From NCBI GenBank assembly GCA_964304625.1, contig OZ199838.1, positions 14,508,001-14,572,000 on the forward strand: 64,000 bases of DNA, in the 5' to 3' direction. A program made the translations under genes and the position numbers. This DNA is from Kudoa neothunni. Taxonomy: Eukaryota; Cnidaria. Positions 39,650 through 50,327 of this stretch are shown piece by piece. The notes beneath the pieces were generated by a model that was not told where the DNA came from, searched no databases, and saw only the letters and a list, made by a program, of their open reading frames with translations. The first letter of the stretch is position 1. Each line of letters opens with the position of its first letter.

Positions 39650-41000
39650 TTCTATTTTTTTCATTCAAGATAATAATCCAAATTTTTTAGATCAGTTTCA
39701 ACAAAATAATTATTATCTCGCAGGTTACATCCTATCCATTCAATATCCATATTTAAATACCCATCTTTATCAATAATACATGGAAACCTCTTGGAGAGGA
39801 GTATGATCTAAGGGGGTTTCCTTCATGAACATTTTTGGAATTGAATGCTTCAAACAATCCTAAAATTATAAACGTATTGTTGTTAAAAAAACCCTTAAAT
39901 ATTTCTTTCCTAGATTTTACACAGAAATCCATAGTTCGATATGAAACTTAAAAATATCTTTGATACTTAATTTAGTAGAATTTTCATTATAAATAGATTC
40001 CATGTTTGGTCTACAATAAAACTCATCCAGAGAGAGCTAATTTGGTGGTCCGTTAATATATATATTCTAGTTGTTATTTTTATTATCCCCAATCTCAATA
40101 AGTAATTATCAGGTTGACAATATCTTCATATTAATTTCTTGGCTCATGAACTCTATAACCCTCAGTTAGAATTTCGACATTGAACTTGATTTACTATTAG
40201 TGTGTTAAATTTTAAAAAATAGTAGCGAATGTTATTTGCAGGTTATATATTGACAAAAATATTCTAGATGAAGATTCAATATTTTTTCCGAGTTTTCAAC
40301 ATCGAAAAGCGTCCTAAGAATCGCACTTGTCCCAATATTCTCTTATCTAATCGCAAAAGGGCCAGCATTCTTGCGCATCTGAGATTTATTACTTTCTGAG
40401 GTTTGATACCGAATAACTTTTATAATTAATTATATTTGGTTTGATAGTTTGGGCCACTTGAGAGTTTGAGTAGATATATTGCGCTATGTCCTATAACTCA
40501 ATGGGAAGTTGCGGACGCGAATTAAATTTTCATAAATATTCAAATTTTCTCACGCAGTCTTGAACTTAAAGTAATGGAAATATTTGTTTAATAAATTCAT
40601 AACGTCACCTTTCAGCAATCTATACGCTTGCATTATTTTTGAAACCTTGATTATGGTTTTAAGGGGAATTATGTGTTTTTCAAATAAACAAAAAATTAAA
40701 AAATTCCGTTGACATTACCAATTTTTACCTCTAACAGGACCAGAAATCTGTCAATAACTCTAGTTGTTAGCTTTATAATATTTAACTAATATTTCAAGCT
40801 GTATGAATGTTGATATACTGATGGTTTCGTCAATAATCACTGAGAACGTTCGCTCATGTAGTGTTGAAAAGAGTTCACTTAGATTTTAAAATTCTATAAT
40901 GCAATACAAAAAATTTTTTGAGTGAATTTAATTTCCTTTTGGGTGATAGATTTTTCAAAAACATTGGTAATTAATCCGGGTTGACGTTCTATAATTGAAA
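39650..41000 (-). mobile_element. hAT-family transposase fossil (DUF4371-like)
   Basis: The complement of about 40845-40770 reads FSVIIDETISISTFIQLEIL followed by VKYYKA, closely matching the family pattern FSIxxDETTDISxKxQLxIxVRYY that holds the first catalytic aspartate. About 30 residues further, RFLVLLEV matches the RFLGxxEV of these transposases. Further downstream fragments such as QAYRLLKGD and ENLIRVRNFP are hAT-like but weak. Frames change and stops are frequent, so it is dead. Outer limits are estimates and no terminal repeats were placed. Confidence 0.55.
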
Positions 41001-41839
41001 TGGTAAACTCTGCTCAACAACAACTGCTCATTTACTTAAATCAGCAATGGACACTTTTTTAAGTTAAAATAGCAGCATCTGAAAAATTATTTATCCTTAA
41101 ATTTTAGATTTAAACCTTATCTTATGGCAATTAATTACATTATATTGTGTCTTTCGGCCTGTGAAACACTCAAGACAATTTTACATTGCATAATTTTTAA
41201 CTCCAACGACCCCCAAAAATATACGAATTATATTCATGAAGTATCAAAATTGCAAACTATATACATATATGTAAAGTTAAAACGTATCAATATTGGCAAG
41301 AGTAAATCAACATGAAATCGTATTTGTTTGATTCACATTTTTTGAGTCGACTGTATATATGCTAAATAAAATGTACTATGATCTTTACAAAAATAATTAA
41401 AATCATCACTTTCAGGAGATAATTTCTCATATTTTTTATGAAAACAACTGTACAGTAAAAAATCTCATAAGACGCTTCTCACAATAAATTTTGACGCTTT
41501 ACATACACCTATTCGTTTATTCGATCATTCTATTATTTTCCTGTGTTATTTCATAAAGTACTTAAATATTATTATTTCGCCAAAATTTGGCGGGATTTTT
41601 TTCTCGCTTTAATTAAACTCAAATAATATGTAGGTAATTGTATAAAATTTGTTGGAGATTAAATAATAAATTGTTAATAATTCCAGAATAAATGATTAAA
41701 TCCTGCATTTTTTAATTTTTTTATCAACAAAATATTCATCGGAATTTTTCATGAAAGGATGCAACCTTTTCTTACAGCAAATTTAATGCTTTGAATCTCA
41801 ATTTTTAAATATAATTTTCGATTTATCTAAAAATAATAT

Positions 41840-43310
41840 ACAGTCAAATCTCGATTATCCTGAACCTTAATAACCGGAAACCGGAGCACCTATTTAATCA
41901 TAATTCAGGATAAAAATATTACCCATTACCGTACAAAATGTACAATCTAGCACAATGGGGCACATACTTTTGGATCCTGGGGCCGAACTTTAATCTTCAA
42001 CAAGTTCAAACTAAAGTTATAACTCAAACTTTGGATAAATTTACCAAATGTTTTAAATTGAATAAAAAAATATTTGTCTTCCAAGGTGTCATAAAATCTT
42101 CTATTATAATCATCAACTTTTTTTCGGATTTCAGTTATTTCGGTTTGTAAATAAAATAAAAATAAGCTGGATTAAATATGAGATATATCTTAGGTGAGCA
42201 AAATGGTTGTATGCCCATATGTGAAATGCAGTTTAAATTGCCCATTGATATGTACTCATTATCAGCTCTAACGGATGTTTATCCTTTGTGTCTAAATTTA
42301 TTTTACGCATTGTTTATTTTTCTTGCAGAATCTTTTCGAAAATTTTGATTTTTTGTCACCATATAAATACCTTATTATTTTGCATCGCATATAAAACGTA
42401 TTTTAATTATCGATCTTATTTTCACTTAACTTAAACTTCGGATCAACATTGTCAAGCGAATTTTTAAATCATAAATCCGCCCAGTGCCGGCACGATTTTC
42501 TCCTCCATATGTACATAAATACATACATACATACATACGTACGTAAGAAGAAATAATTAACATTGGTACATGAACTTTGATTATAAAAGCGGTTTTTCTA
42601 TATCACACCGTGAAGTGGCTGATAGAAATGAATCTGTATGCCTATTTAGAGGGTTTTTGATGTTTCGTTCTTAATGGTTCGACTATAATTAAAAAAGCCA
42701 ATTAATTTTGTTAATAGCTCCATTAGATGTTTTCGATATATCCAATAACAAGACAAACCAATTGAAATTCAATAATCGAATGCTTTTTCATTTTATTTGA
42801 AAGTATACCATTAATCTGAATTTAATTAGGGTTTATCGCGGGTCACAAAAAAGCTCATTGAGGGCCGGAGTTTGTGAGTTTGTGCACCCCTGACCTAGCA
42901 TATATACCAATGCAATATTTAAAACAAAAATATTTCTAGGTTAACTATTTATAAATTTTTTTAAACTTAGTTAAGCATTCAGTTCTTACACAAATTTATA
43001 CTATATCTGAACATACGCCTTTACGTGTAGTAATCAAACGTTAATTACCGATTATTTAAAAAGGATGATTACCCCTGTGTGGATGAGTTTTTCTCCCATA
43101 ATTATGCACCGTTTTTTCTTTTAAGTCTCCAGATGCTTAGTTAATAGGTACGACAACATGTTTAATTTATGTTACAATATTTTACTTAATAAATAGTAAA
43201 AATTGTTTATAAATCAAGTAAACAATCTCTTAAGTGAAAATTTCAAAAAATTCCCGCGCACATAACATTGTTTATGTTCGATTAATCGGAACCTCGCTAT
43301 CCGGAAAGAA
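41840..43310. repeat. Degenerate pogo/Tigger-like termini
   Basis: At 41840 the string CAGTCAAATCTCGATTATCC, and at 43277 TCGATTAATCGGAACCTCGC followed by TATCCGGAAA, both resemble the conserved pogo/Tigger terminus CAGTCxAACCTCGATTATCCG. They lie in the same orientation, so they are two separate partial ends rather than one element. A similar string occurs at 59234 and weakly near 32050. Between them, 42845-42895 ends in a hAT-like terminus (complement CAGGGGTGCACAAACTCACA). No transposase is readable. Confidence 0.4.
42517..42544. repeat. ACAT tetranucleotide microsatellite
   Basis: About six ACAT/ACGT units in a row (TACATACATACATACGTACG). Confidence 0.85.
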
Positions 43311-43520
43311 AACGATAAAAATAATTTGAATAAAAATGCAAACATTAATAACCACACAAATACAACGTAGCTTTTATTAAAATATTCTAAAAAACATATC
43401 ATCACTTATAATTTGAAGATTTTTTGATTGGTAAACGATTCCCAAATAAACACTTTGAAGTACAAGACGCACTATAAATGTCAACAACCAACTAAGAATA
43501 CGCGAAACTATTGATATTAC

Positions 43521-44181
43521 TTAGATGTTAAGTTTGGAAACAAACAAAACAATAAGTGAGGATAGACTCATCGAAAGTGAGTAACTGGTAATGGCACCGA
43601 ATTTTCCAAGCACAACATAGCCAAGGAAAAGATGCAGGGCCAGAAATAGAGGAACATTATTGAGCACAGCAAGATACGTGGATTCTTGTTCAGAAATGTG
43701 TGCAATCAAGTCGCTAAAAACCAAATCAACTTAATTAAATGAAGTTGGAGGGTCATACACAATCTTGTTCTTGTTGGACATTTTTTTGTTTTCTTTTGGT
43801 GCATAATTTTGTCTGTAGAATGCCGAGCTAAAATTGAATAAAATTTAATTAGCACATCATTACTATACCAAAAAAACAATATACCGTTGTTTGTAAATAG
43901 ACTTAATGCTCATATGGCCGGCAAAGAGAAGCGCGGACACTAAAAGTTGAACCAGAGAAATAACTATTAGATTTTCTTTGACCGAAACATTGCTTACAGC
44001 TATCAACGGCCCTACATTGTCAATTAATATCCAACAAACAGACAATCACATCAACAATAGCGGATCAAATACACAATGTCACCGTGGAACAACCTATAGA
44101 ATAGACCGCCAAAAGAACGTATGATGAGAAAGATGTTGACGTGTAATCGACATCAAGGATGCTATCGTTGTGAGAATCCAT
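43521..44181 (-). CDS. SSR3: Translocon-associated protein subunit gamma (TRAP-gamma)
   Basis: A membrane subunit of the TRAP complex that sits beside the Sec61 channel in the endoplasmic reticulum. Four exons on the minus strand run from MDSHNDSILDVDYTSTSF at 44181 to SKLNI and stop near 43521, about 158 aa (human 185). Introns are about 75, 60 and 45 nt. Two N-terminal membrane segments include SYVLLAVYSIGPLIAVSNV and IVISLVQLLVSALLFAGHM. A basic cytosolic loop (KENKKMSNKNKI) aligns with the human RKMSRKEKDERI. The C-terminal part, ESTYLAVLNNVPLFLALHLF then KFGAITSYSLSMSLSSLIVL, aligns with [20 protein letters not shown] and [20 protein letters not shown]. The N-terminus is shorter than in vertebrates. 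All joins keep frame, so the gene looks intact. Confidence 0.85.
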
Positions 44182-45735
44182 TGTAGAATAAATTGCAGCG
44201 TCACTTCGGATTAATTCGGTTATCGAATAGGATGGTTAAAACATAAATAACTGTTGTTTCCGAGTTAATAAGTCATAAAATTCAGCATTTTTACGTACAA
44301 AATTTATCCCATAATATACTTAAGAATTTTAACAAAATAATAAGATTTTGCTATTATATCTAAATGGAATGTTGACTTTTGGCATTTGCAATGTTTTATA
44401 ATATTAATTAAAAGCTCATTACTAGTTTAAATTAATAATTGGAGCTTTGAGTCATTCCCCAACAACAAATGTAGCTCATCTTGTGCGTGCGCGTGTGCAT
44501 ATGTTCTGAGACGCTCTCATACTGGTCCGGATTATGGTTGAGAGGCTGTCCAATTCGGAAGTAAACTTGTGTTGAAATTTCTGAAAAAATTTATACGTTA
44601 TTTAAGTTTATGAAAAAACTATGTGATTTTGTTGAAAAATCAAAAACCCGAGGTTCTGTTTATATTACTATCAAACAGAGTATCATTCTTCTATTTTTTT
44701 GAGATCTTAATAACCACTTTTACTGCCAATAGCTAAAGTAAAGCTGCCAAATAGCTCAACGGAAAAATCAAAAAGGAAAGATCGATACGAAAATCTGTGC
44801 CTTGTTAGAGCAAAATGGTGTAATTCAAGGATTTCTACTTTGGTGAGTGGTTATTGGTTGTCAAAAAAGTTTATTGAGTTAATTCATTCATTTGATAGGT
44901 TAAAGCAACTGAGATCAACACATTTAATAATGTATGTTTAGTTGGATTGTATTTGAGGTTGGATTTAAATTTTAGGCATTTCACGACCTATTCAAAAGTG
45001 TTCGAAACCATTTCAAATCGTCTTAAATTGGCTGTTTGATTTGGAGTTTTTATTAGAAACAATTTGTGTAGATTTTCATTTGGTTTTCAAGGTTTTTTCA
45101 TGCAATAGAATTTTTATCTGAACAGCTAATTGTGTTGTGAACATTTGTTGCTGTTGTTGTTGTTATAATTGGAAATGGTTATGGTGTTATTTTTATCACA
45201 TGCACTGGGCAATCATCTAGCTCGCTCAAATATCACATAGTTAATTCTGCGTGCGGATAAACTCCCATAAGGTTGTCAATACATTAATTCCACCTCTTCA
45301 AATCCGTTCATTTATTTAAGTTTTATTATTGAAATCAAAGTTAAACTATTTATTGTGTTTAATTGGAGTAATTTCCAAAATAAACATAATACTTTTCAAA
45401 TAATTTTAAAGAATTCAGCGTTCATTTATTGAAGGTGTTTAATTCATATGCTTATTCACGTGGGCGTAATTTTGAATATTTTTATAATCTATGTTACGTG
45501 TATTTCGATAAAGAATAATCTATTATATCAAGCTGTTAAAAGCTAAAATGTGTATTCGAATCGTAAATTAAATGGGAATTATGACGATTAAAAGAAGTAG
45601 CGCATGTGAGGTTCATATAGATGCTTTGTAACTAGGGTCGTTGTTTTCGACGATTATTTTGGTTTTCTTAGCAGCGTATGTGCACGCATATATGGCGCCT
45701 TAAATTTCAAAATATTTGGAAAAAAATCCCACAAC
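44182..45735. other. Intergenic, no recognised feature
   Basis: Region between TRAP-gamma and the first Merlin element. It holds a small GTT-rich run near 45145-45160 and a GTGCGCGTG-type run near 44482. No coding exon is supported. Confidence 0.45.
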
Positions 45736-46778
45736 AAATTTTCGACTAAATTACAGTATACGTGTCTGGCCTCGGGCGACAAAATTCACGCTCGTTAAAA
45801 ATCGTAAGAAATATTTAAACAGTATGTGAGTTCATTACATATTTACAAAAGGTGCTAATTTGTTGTCCGGAGTATTTTCTTCGATACAAGAAATCGGCCA
45901 CGTATTCAGCAAGACTGTCTGGATTTTTATTGGTCGTGTTTCTATATTTACACTTGAAAGCACCCCATGTCGCCTCTATTTTATTCTTATGGACGCCTTC
46001 ATCAGAAACAAATCGGCGCTTATGAATAACGATTCCATGGGTAAATCCCAATGTTTCCAAGCGGTTGTATCCACCCCAACCATCCGTCCAAATAATGGAA
46101 CCTTCCTCTACATTCTCGCACATGATTTCTTTCTTGAGGAAACAATTACCATCTTCGACTATTCCTCCAATCATCCAGTACTGTTGATTTCGAAGGATGC
46201 GCCCCACACCATATTTTCTCTTTGTTATGGCTGTGTCATCGATTTGAACCACAATGTCTTTCCCAACAATTTTTGAAAACTCTTGATCCAATATTGAAGC
46301 CATTTGATCTTTTACTATTGTTTTCCAATCACAGATTGTAGAATAAGACGAAATATTCAAATGATTGCATAATGTTTCATACGTCATATCGAGATGCGGT
46401 ATTATGCAAACAATCAGAAGAAAAGATTTCTATACTGGAATCTTCGACTGTTCAAAAATAGACCCTATTCTGATGGAACGTCGCTTTGAACACTTTTCGC
46501 ATTTATATTAGCATCCATCGCCAATATCTTTTCTTAAAATTATGTACATACTTCCACCACAAGAACAAGCGCGAATACTATTTAATAAACCAATATTCTG
46601 TAAACATTTAATAGTATAAGATAAATCCTCTCGAAAATATCCATAATCTAATATTTTTATTTGATCAATATTTTCTAAAGTGAATATTGTTTTAAAAGCA
46701 GACATTGGCGGCGAAAACCGAATATTCAACGAAGTTAGCCGAGGCCAGACACGTATACTGTAATTTAGCCAAATTTTC
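45736..46778 (-). mobile_element. Merlin (IS1016/ISXO2-type) transposon with target duplication
   Basis: The element is 45744-46770 (1027 bp). The left end reads GACTAAATTACAGTATACGT and the complement of the right end reads GGCTAAATTACAGTATACGT; the match continues through GTCTGGCCTCGG, giving a 32-bp terminal repeat with one difference. AAATTTTC flanks it exactly at 45736-45743 and 46771-46778, the 8-bp duplication typical of Merlin. One transposase is encoded on the minus strand. Near-identical ends point to a young insertion. The same superfamily recurs at 59.3 kb with unrelated ends. Confidence 0.92.
45815..46729 (-). pseudogene. Merlin transposase with two in-frame stops
   Basis: A single minus-strand frame covers nearly the whole element from MNIRFSPPMSAFKTIFTLEN at 46729 to the stop at 45815, about 305 codons. 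A zinc-ribbon-like pair (CSCGG and YKCEKCSKRRS) is followed by the DDE domain: VVQIDDTAI, RNQQYWMIGGIVEDG, IIWTDGWGGYNRLETLGF and the third acidic block NKIEATWGAFK, matching ISXO2-like transposases. Two stops interrupt it: TAA just before YKCEKC and TAG before KSFLLIVCI. No frameshift is seen, so this copy died recently or the stops are sequencing errors. It acts, or acted, in the nucleus on its own terminal repeats. Confidence 0.88.
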
Positions 46779-46799
46779 TTATCAAATTTTGTTGGTGGA

Positions 46800-47543
46800 T
46801 TTTTTTGTTTACATGGTCAACCCCTGGCTCAACTCGCTAGGTTGTGAAGTTCGGGCCGATTAGGCCTTCTCCATTTACGCTATGGGCGCCGCAGCGTCGT
46901 ATAAAGACGACTTACGTTTATGCGGGAGTGTTGGATTTTAACCCACTAAACATTCTCATTTCGGAGCAACCACCACCCCAATCATACCCTCGACTAACCC
47001 AGAATTAGTCTGGGAAAGTCGTCTGAATGATGGCGCTGGCTCTACGGAAACCCCCTGCTGGGTTTCGTCTCGTTCCTGTACCTCGGCGTTTATGAGACCC
47101 GAGTTCCACCCTTCCGCCAGTCTCCCCTCCCAGTTGCATACAAGGCCACGATAAATCGTAGATCCTTGCTATTGCCACAGCCTTCCTACTTAATTTCGGG
47201 ATTTTTATTTTTTTAAATTTGTTATATTATTCGTTCTCACTTTATTCCGAGATGTAATAACATTCTTAGATGAACTTTGTGTTCTACTTGGGCATGTTTA
47301 TGAATTCTCTTATCAATAATTAATGAACATTTTTCTCAAAAATAAATGTATTATTTCACTTGATGATCCTGCTTTTACAATCCGTATGCATCCATGACCA
47401 GCGTTCAACATGCGTGAAAAGAGACACAGCTTCTTGCTTATTTGCAAGTCTAATTAAGAGTACAGGAACGCCCGGACTAGGCTTCGAACTTGCAACCTCA
47501 CGGTATAAGATCCCGACCTAACACCACTAAGCCATATTGTCCA
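46800..47543 (-). mobile_element. tRNA-derived SINE, copy 2, with internal insertion
   Basis: On the minus strand it starts at about 47543 with a tRNA-like head: box A TGGCTTAGTGGTGTTAGG, box B region GGTTGCAAGTTCGAAGCC, then CCGGGCGTTCC. The body matches copy 1 at 9.76-10.26 kb along its length, ending in a T-rich stretch (A tail on the element strand) at 46800-46807. Compared with copy 1, about 255 bp (47207-47462) are extra, breaking the element between its head and body. No clear target duplication was found. It begins 20 bp beyond the Merlin element's right flank. Confidence 0.75.
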
Positions 47544-48663
47544 TGCTTTATAAAACAACGACAGCGGATCGACATTGGTAATGGAGGGATACAGTAGGTA
47601 ACCAGTAGTACGTAATCCCTTCGGGACCGTAAAAGAAATTGCGTGTTATCGGTGAAAATTAATAGTACGCAATGAATTGCGCGCGATTGATCAATTATTT
47701 TACATTATATTTTAACTTCTTATAATCAGAAAATCGTTAAATTTAATTAAAAAACACCGAAAATTGAAATTATATTATATTATTGAAATGAAATATAATA
47801 TAATATAATATAATCGATTACTCTTTTTTGAGTTAAACTCTTCGAAACAATATCATATATGTCTTCATCTAAGGAAGCCAAACTTATTGATTATTTCCTT
47901 TCGTGATAGTCAAAAAATAATTTCAATTCTTTTACATGCTCCAGTGCTTTCATGAAACTGATTAGTCTGTTGTCACACGCATCCGTTGTCTGAGTTTCGG
48001 AGTCGATTATATCGTTGTCAATATGGTTAACTTAACAAATATAATAAAAACTAGAAAAATTAATATTAAGGCTACCATTTATTGTAGACATAAAGAAAAT
48101 CTTAAAATGTTTGATTGTAGCAGCCTTAGCACAATTATAAGAGGACTGGAGTAATATTTTATTATAATTCTCTTCAGCGGTTCTGTATCTTGACCTAGAA
48201 TTATTACTCATTTTTAATAGTATAATATTTGAACACCTAAAATCAACCACAAAATTGCGAACTATTCGTGAGTCACGTGACAAACAAATGTGAAATTTCC
48301 GCGGGTTTTCATCTTATTTTTTAAATGTTCTAAACTTCAATATAATCATAAAATTATTATATAACTTATGCTTAAATTATTACGCAAAATATTGTGAAAA
48401 CAGCAAACTGCGTACTCTGGTGACCTACTGCATGTGTCACCTGAAAATCACTATCTTACGTATGTTTCCCCCCTAGTTTTTCGTGATTGTTTATAAAAAA
48501 ATAATAGAATATCGGGAACAAAGATACAGCGAAAAATAACAACTTCTAAATTTTAGCAATTCTTCACCCGAACCCTGTCTGTCGGGTACATTTGCAATCT
48601 CCATTTTGTCGCAATAAACATTGAATATTCTGATTTTTCCAATTAACCATTAGTTTCGTAATC
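47544..48663. other. Intergenic, no recognised gene
   Basis: AT-rich sequence with a TATAA-type pentamer run (ATAATATAATATAATATAAT) near 47795-47814. No coding exon is supported. Confidence 0.45.
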
Positions 48664-48715
48664 TAATGCTAATGCTAATGCTAATGCTGATGCTAACGAT
48701 AATAATAATAATAAT
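48664..48715. repeat. TAATGC hexamer and TAA triplet microsatellite
   Basis: About five units of TAATGC with drift (TGATGC, TAACGA), then five TAA units. Simple-sequence repeat, not coding. Confidence 0.85.
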
Positions 48716-49880
48716 TTAATTTCTCTATTTGATATACATATGACTTATTTAATGCAAGAATGAGTTTAATAAGGCATGTGTGAATGAGGTGGTTTCATCT
48801 GGTTTTTTCGGAGATGATACTTGTTTTCAGTAATCAATAAGTCAATAAAATTATTATATACATTATTAGATGAAGGATTTCTTCGAGATCTTCCTCGAAT
48901 GTGTTCTAATTTTAATTATTTTTCAATAACAAAATGCCGAACTAATGTCAGTGTCAGAAGACTTATGCCGCATTGGGATCGTATGAGCGGAATGATTCTA
49001 ATTATGTTTTTTTATTTTTGTAAAAATTAATAAGAATCTCTCCAAACCCGCTTTAATATGATTTCGGCGCGAAACTAAATTATCCCTGGAAAAGAGGTGT
49101 TCTTTTCAATTTCAAGTTGTCATGGTCCATCTCATACTCTAATAATAATAAAAAATATTTATTATTAGTGCATAAACAATTCTATTTTATCCGGATCTAA
49201 TATGGATATTGTGGAAAATAAAACGGCCACCCTTATTTAAAACTCTGAATCAAACTCACTTCTCCTATATACGATATGATGAACAGGCTATTTAAATTTG
49301 ATCGCTAACACTGTAAGTCTAAAATATACAACCTAAATTTCAAGAAAATATGATTATCACAATTGGGAGAGTTTTATGCAAATTTTATTTACATGTTATG
49401 ATTAAAAAGCTTTTCTCAAAAACTAACTAAATTCAACTGAAAATATCAAGAAAAACTGTTTGTCAAATATATTTTTCTATAATCCACTCATTACATTAAT
49501 TGATGATGGCGCGCTTAATACAAATTTAAATTATAAATTAACATTTATACATAATAAATTTGAGTAAGTTTATTTTAATGGTGACTATTCACCAATTCAT
49601 CAGGAACAAGTTAGGAAACAACTCAAAATTAGGGTTTGAATCAAAATAAACCATGTCAGGAGTGTTGTCTGAATTCAATAATTTCCAAAGTCCTTGAACT
49701 GATACTAAGTCAGAGTTATTCGCACAACTGCAGATTTGGATTAGAAACTCTGCCTTCCGCTATAAAGAATCAAAACGCCATAACAACGTTGAGAATTATG
49801 CACATTAAATTAATTAAAGCGTGAAATTAGATAATGCAAGTTATCAAAACAAACATTTTACAATACAAATAATACAAAAA
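48716..49880. other. Intergenic, no recognised gene
   Basis: Short open frames at 48821-49030 (+) and 49636-49824 (+) have no recognisable motif and no homologue I can name. I treat them as chance. The stretch nearest 49880 is probably the 3' untranslated region of the HP1-like gene. Confidence 0.4.
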
Positions 49881-50327
49881 TCAAAATGTATAAAAAAAAT
49901 TTTTCTTGTAATAGTCGAGCACCGCTTGCGGTGCAAGCATCTTACATCGATCTGAATTTATCATCTGAACTGTAGGCTCTTTAGTGAATCTAACAAGGTA
50001 ATAAGATTCTCCTTCCATTCTTTTGAATCCTACAACACTTTCAACAGTGAATCGCTTGGAAAAACCATCCGTATCTGGTGGGTGTGGCTTAATTCCTTTG
50101 GAAATTGGACCATTTTTGGGTGGGGCTGTTTTTTCGATGTATCGATCAAAATTTCGGAAAATCTGCTGCTGATTTTTGAAATTTTTACCTTTTACCCACA
50201 CAGGTGTAGTGTCCTCACCCTTCCATTTCACCAAATATTCATCTCCCGCTCTATGTCCAACCTTAGCAACTATATATTCAATTTCCTGATTTTCTCCGGT
50301 ATTCGGTTCCGCCGATTCACTTACCAT
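49881..50327 (-). CDS. HP1-like protein: chromodomain plus chromoshadow domain
   Basis: A single-exon gene for 148 aa with heterochromatin protein 1 architecture: a chromodomain at about residues 16-66 (IEYIVAKVGHRAGDEYLVKW then KG, VWVKGKNF, IFRNFDRYIEK), a short basic hinge (KNGPISKGIKPHPPDTDG), and a chromoshadow domain at about 92-148 (FTVESVVGFKRMEGESYYLV, ending APQAVLDYYKKNFF). In HP1 the chromodomain binds H3K9-methylated histone tails in the nucleus and the shadow domain dimerises. Two cage aromatics are present (Y in EYIV and W in KWKG), but the third position, F or Y after KWKG, is E, and the usual WEP is VWV. Methyl-lysine binding may therefore be weak or changed. The lack of introns in a gene set full of them hints at retroposition. 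The start is the first ATG; PxVxxYY fits the shadow domain end. Confidence 0.88.
   Translation of the reverse strand: MVSESAEPNTGENQEIEYIVAKVGHRAGDEYLVKWKGEDTTPVWVKGKNFKNQQQIFRNFDRYIEKTAPPKNGPISKGIKPHPPDTDGFSKRFTVESVVGFKRMEGESYYLVRFTKEPTVQMINSDRCKMLAPQAVLDYYKKNFFYTF

Noticed and set aside
45860-46276. 138-codon open frame on the + strand
   Set aside because: It is the reverse shadow of the Merlin transposase on the minus strand.
47465-47543. Possible tRNA gene on the minus strand
   Set aside because: The box A and B resemblance belongs to the head of a SINE with a repeat body; the acceptor stem does not pair well and a second diverged copy exists at 10.2 kb.
48664-48715. Short direct repeats resembling a repeat array
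   Set aside because: Hexamer and triplet simple sequence without spacers; a microsatellite, not a CRISPR array.
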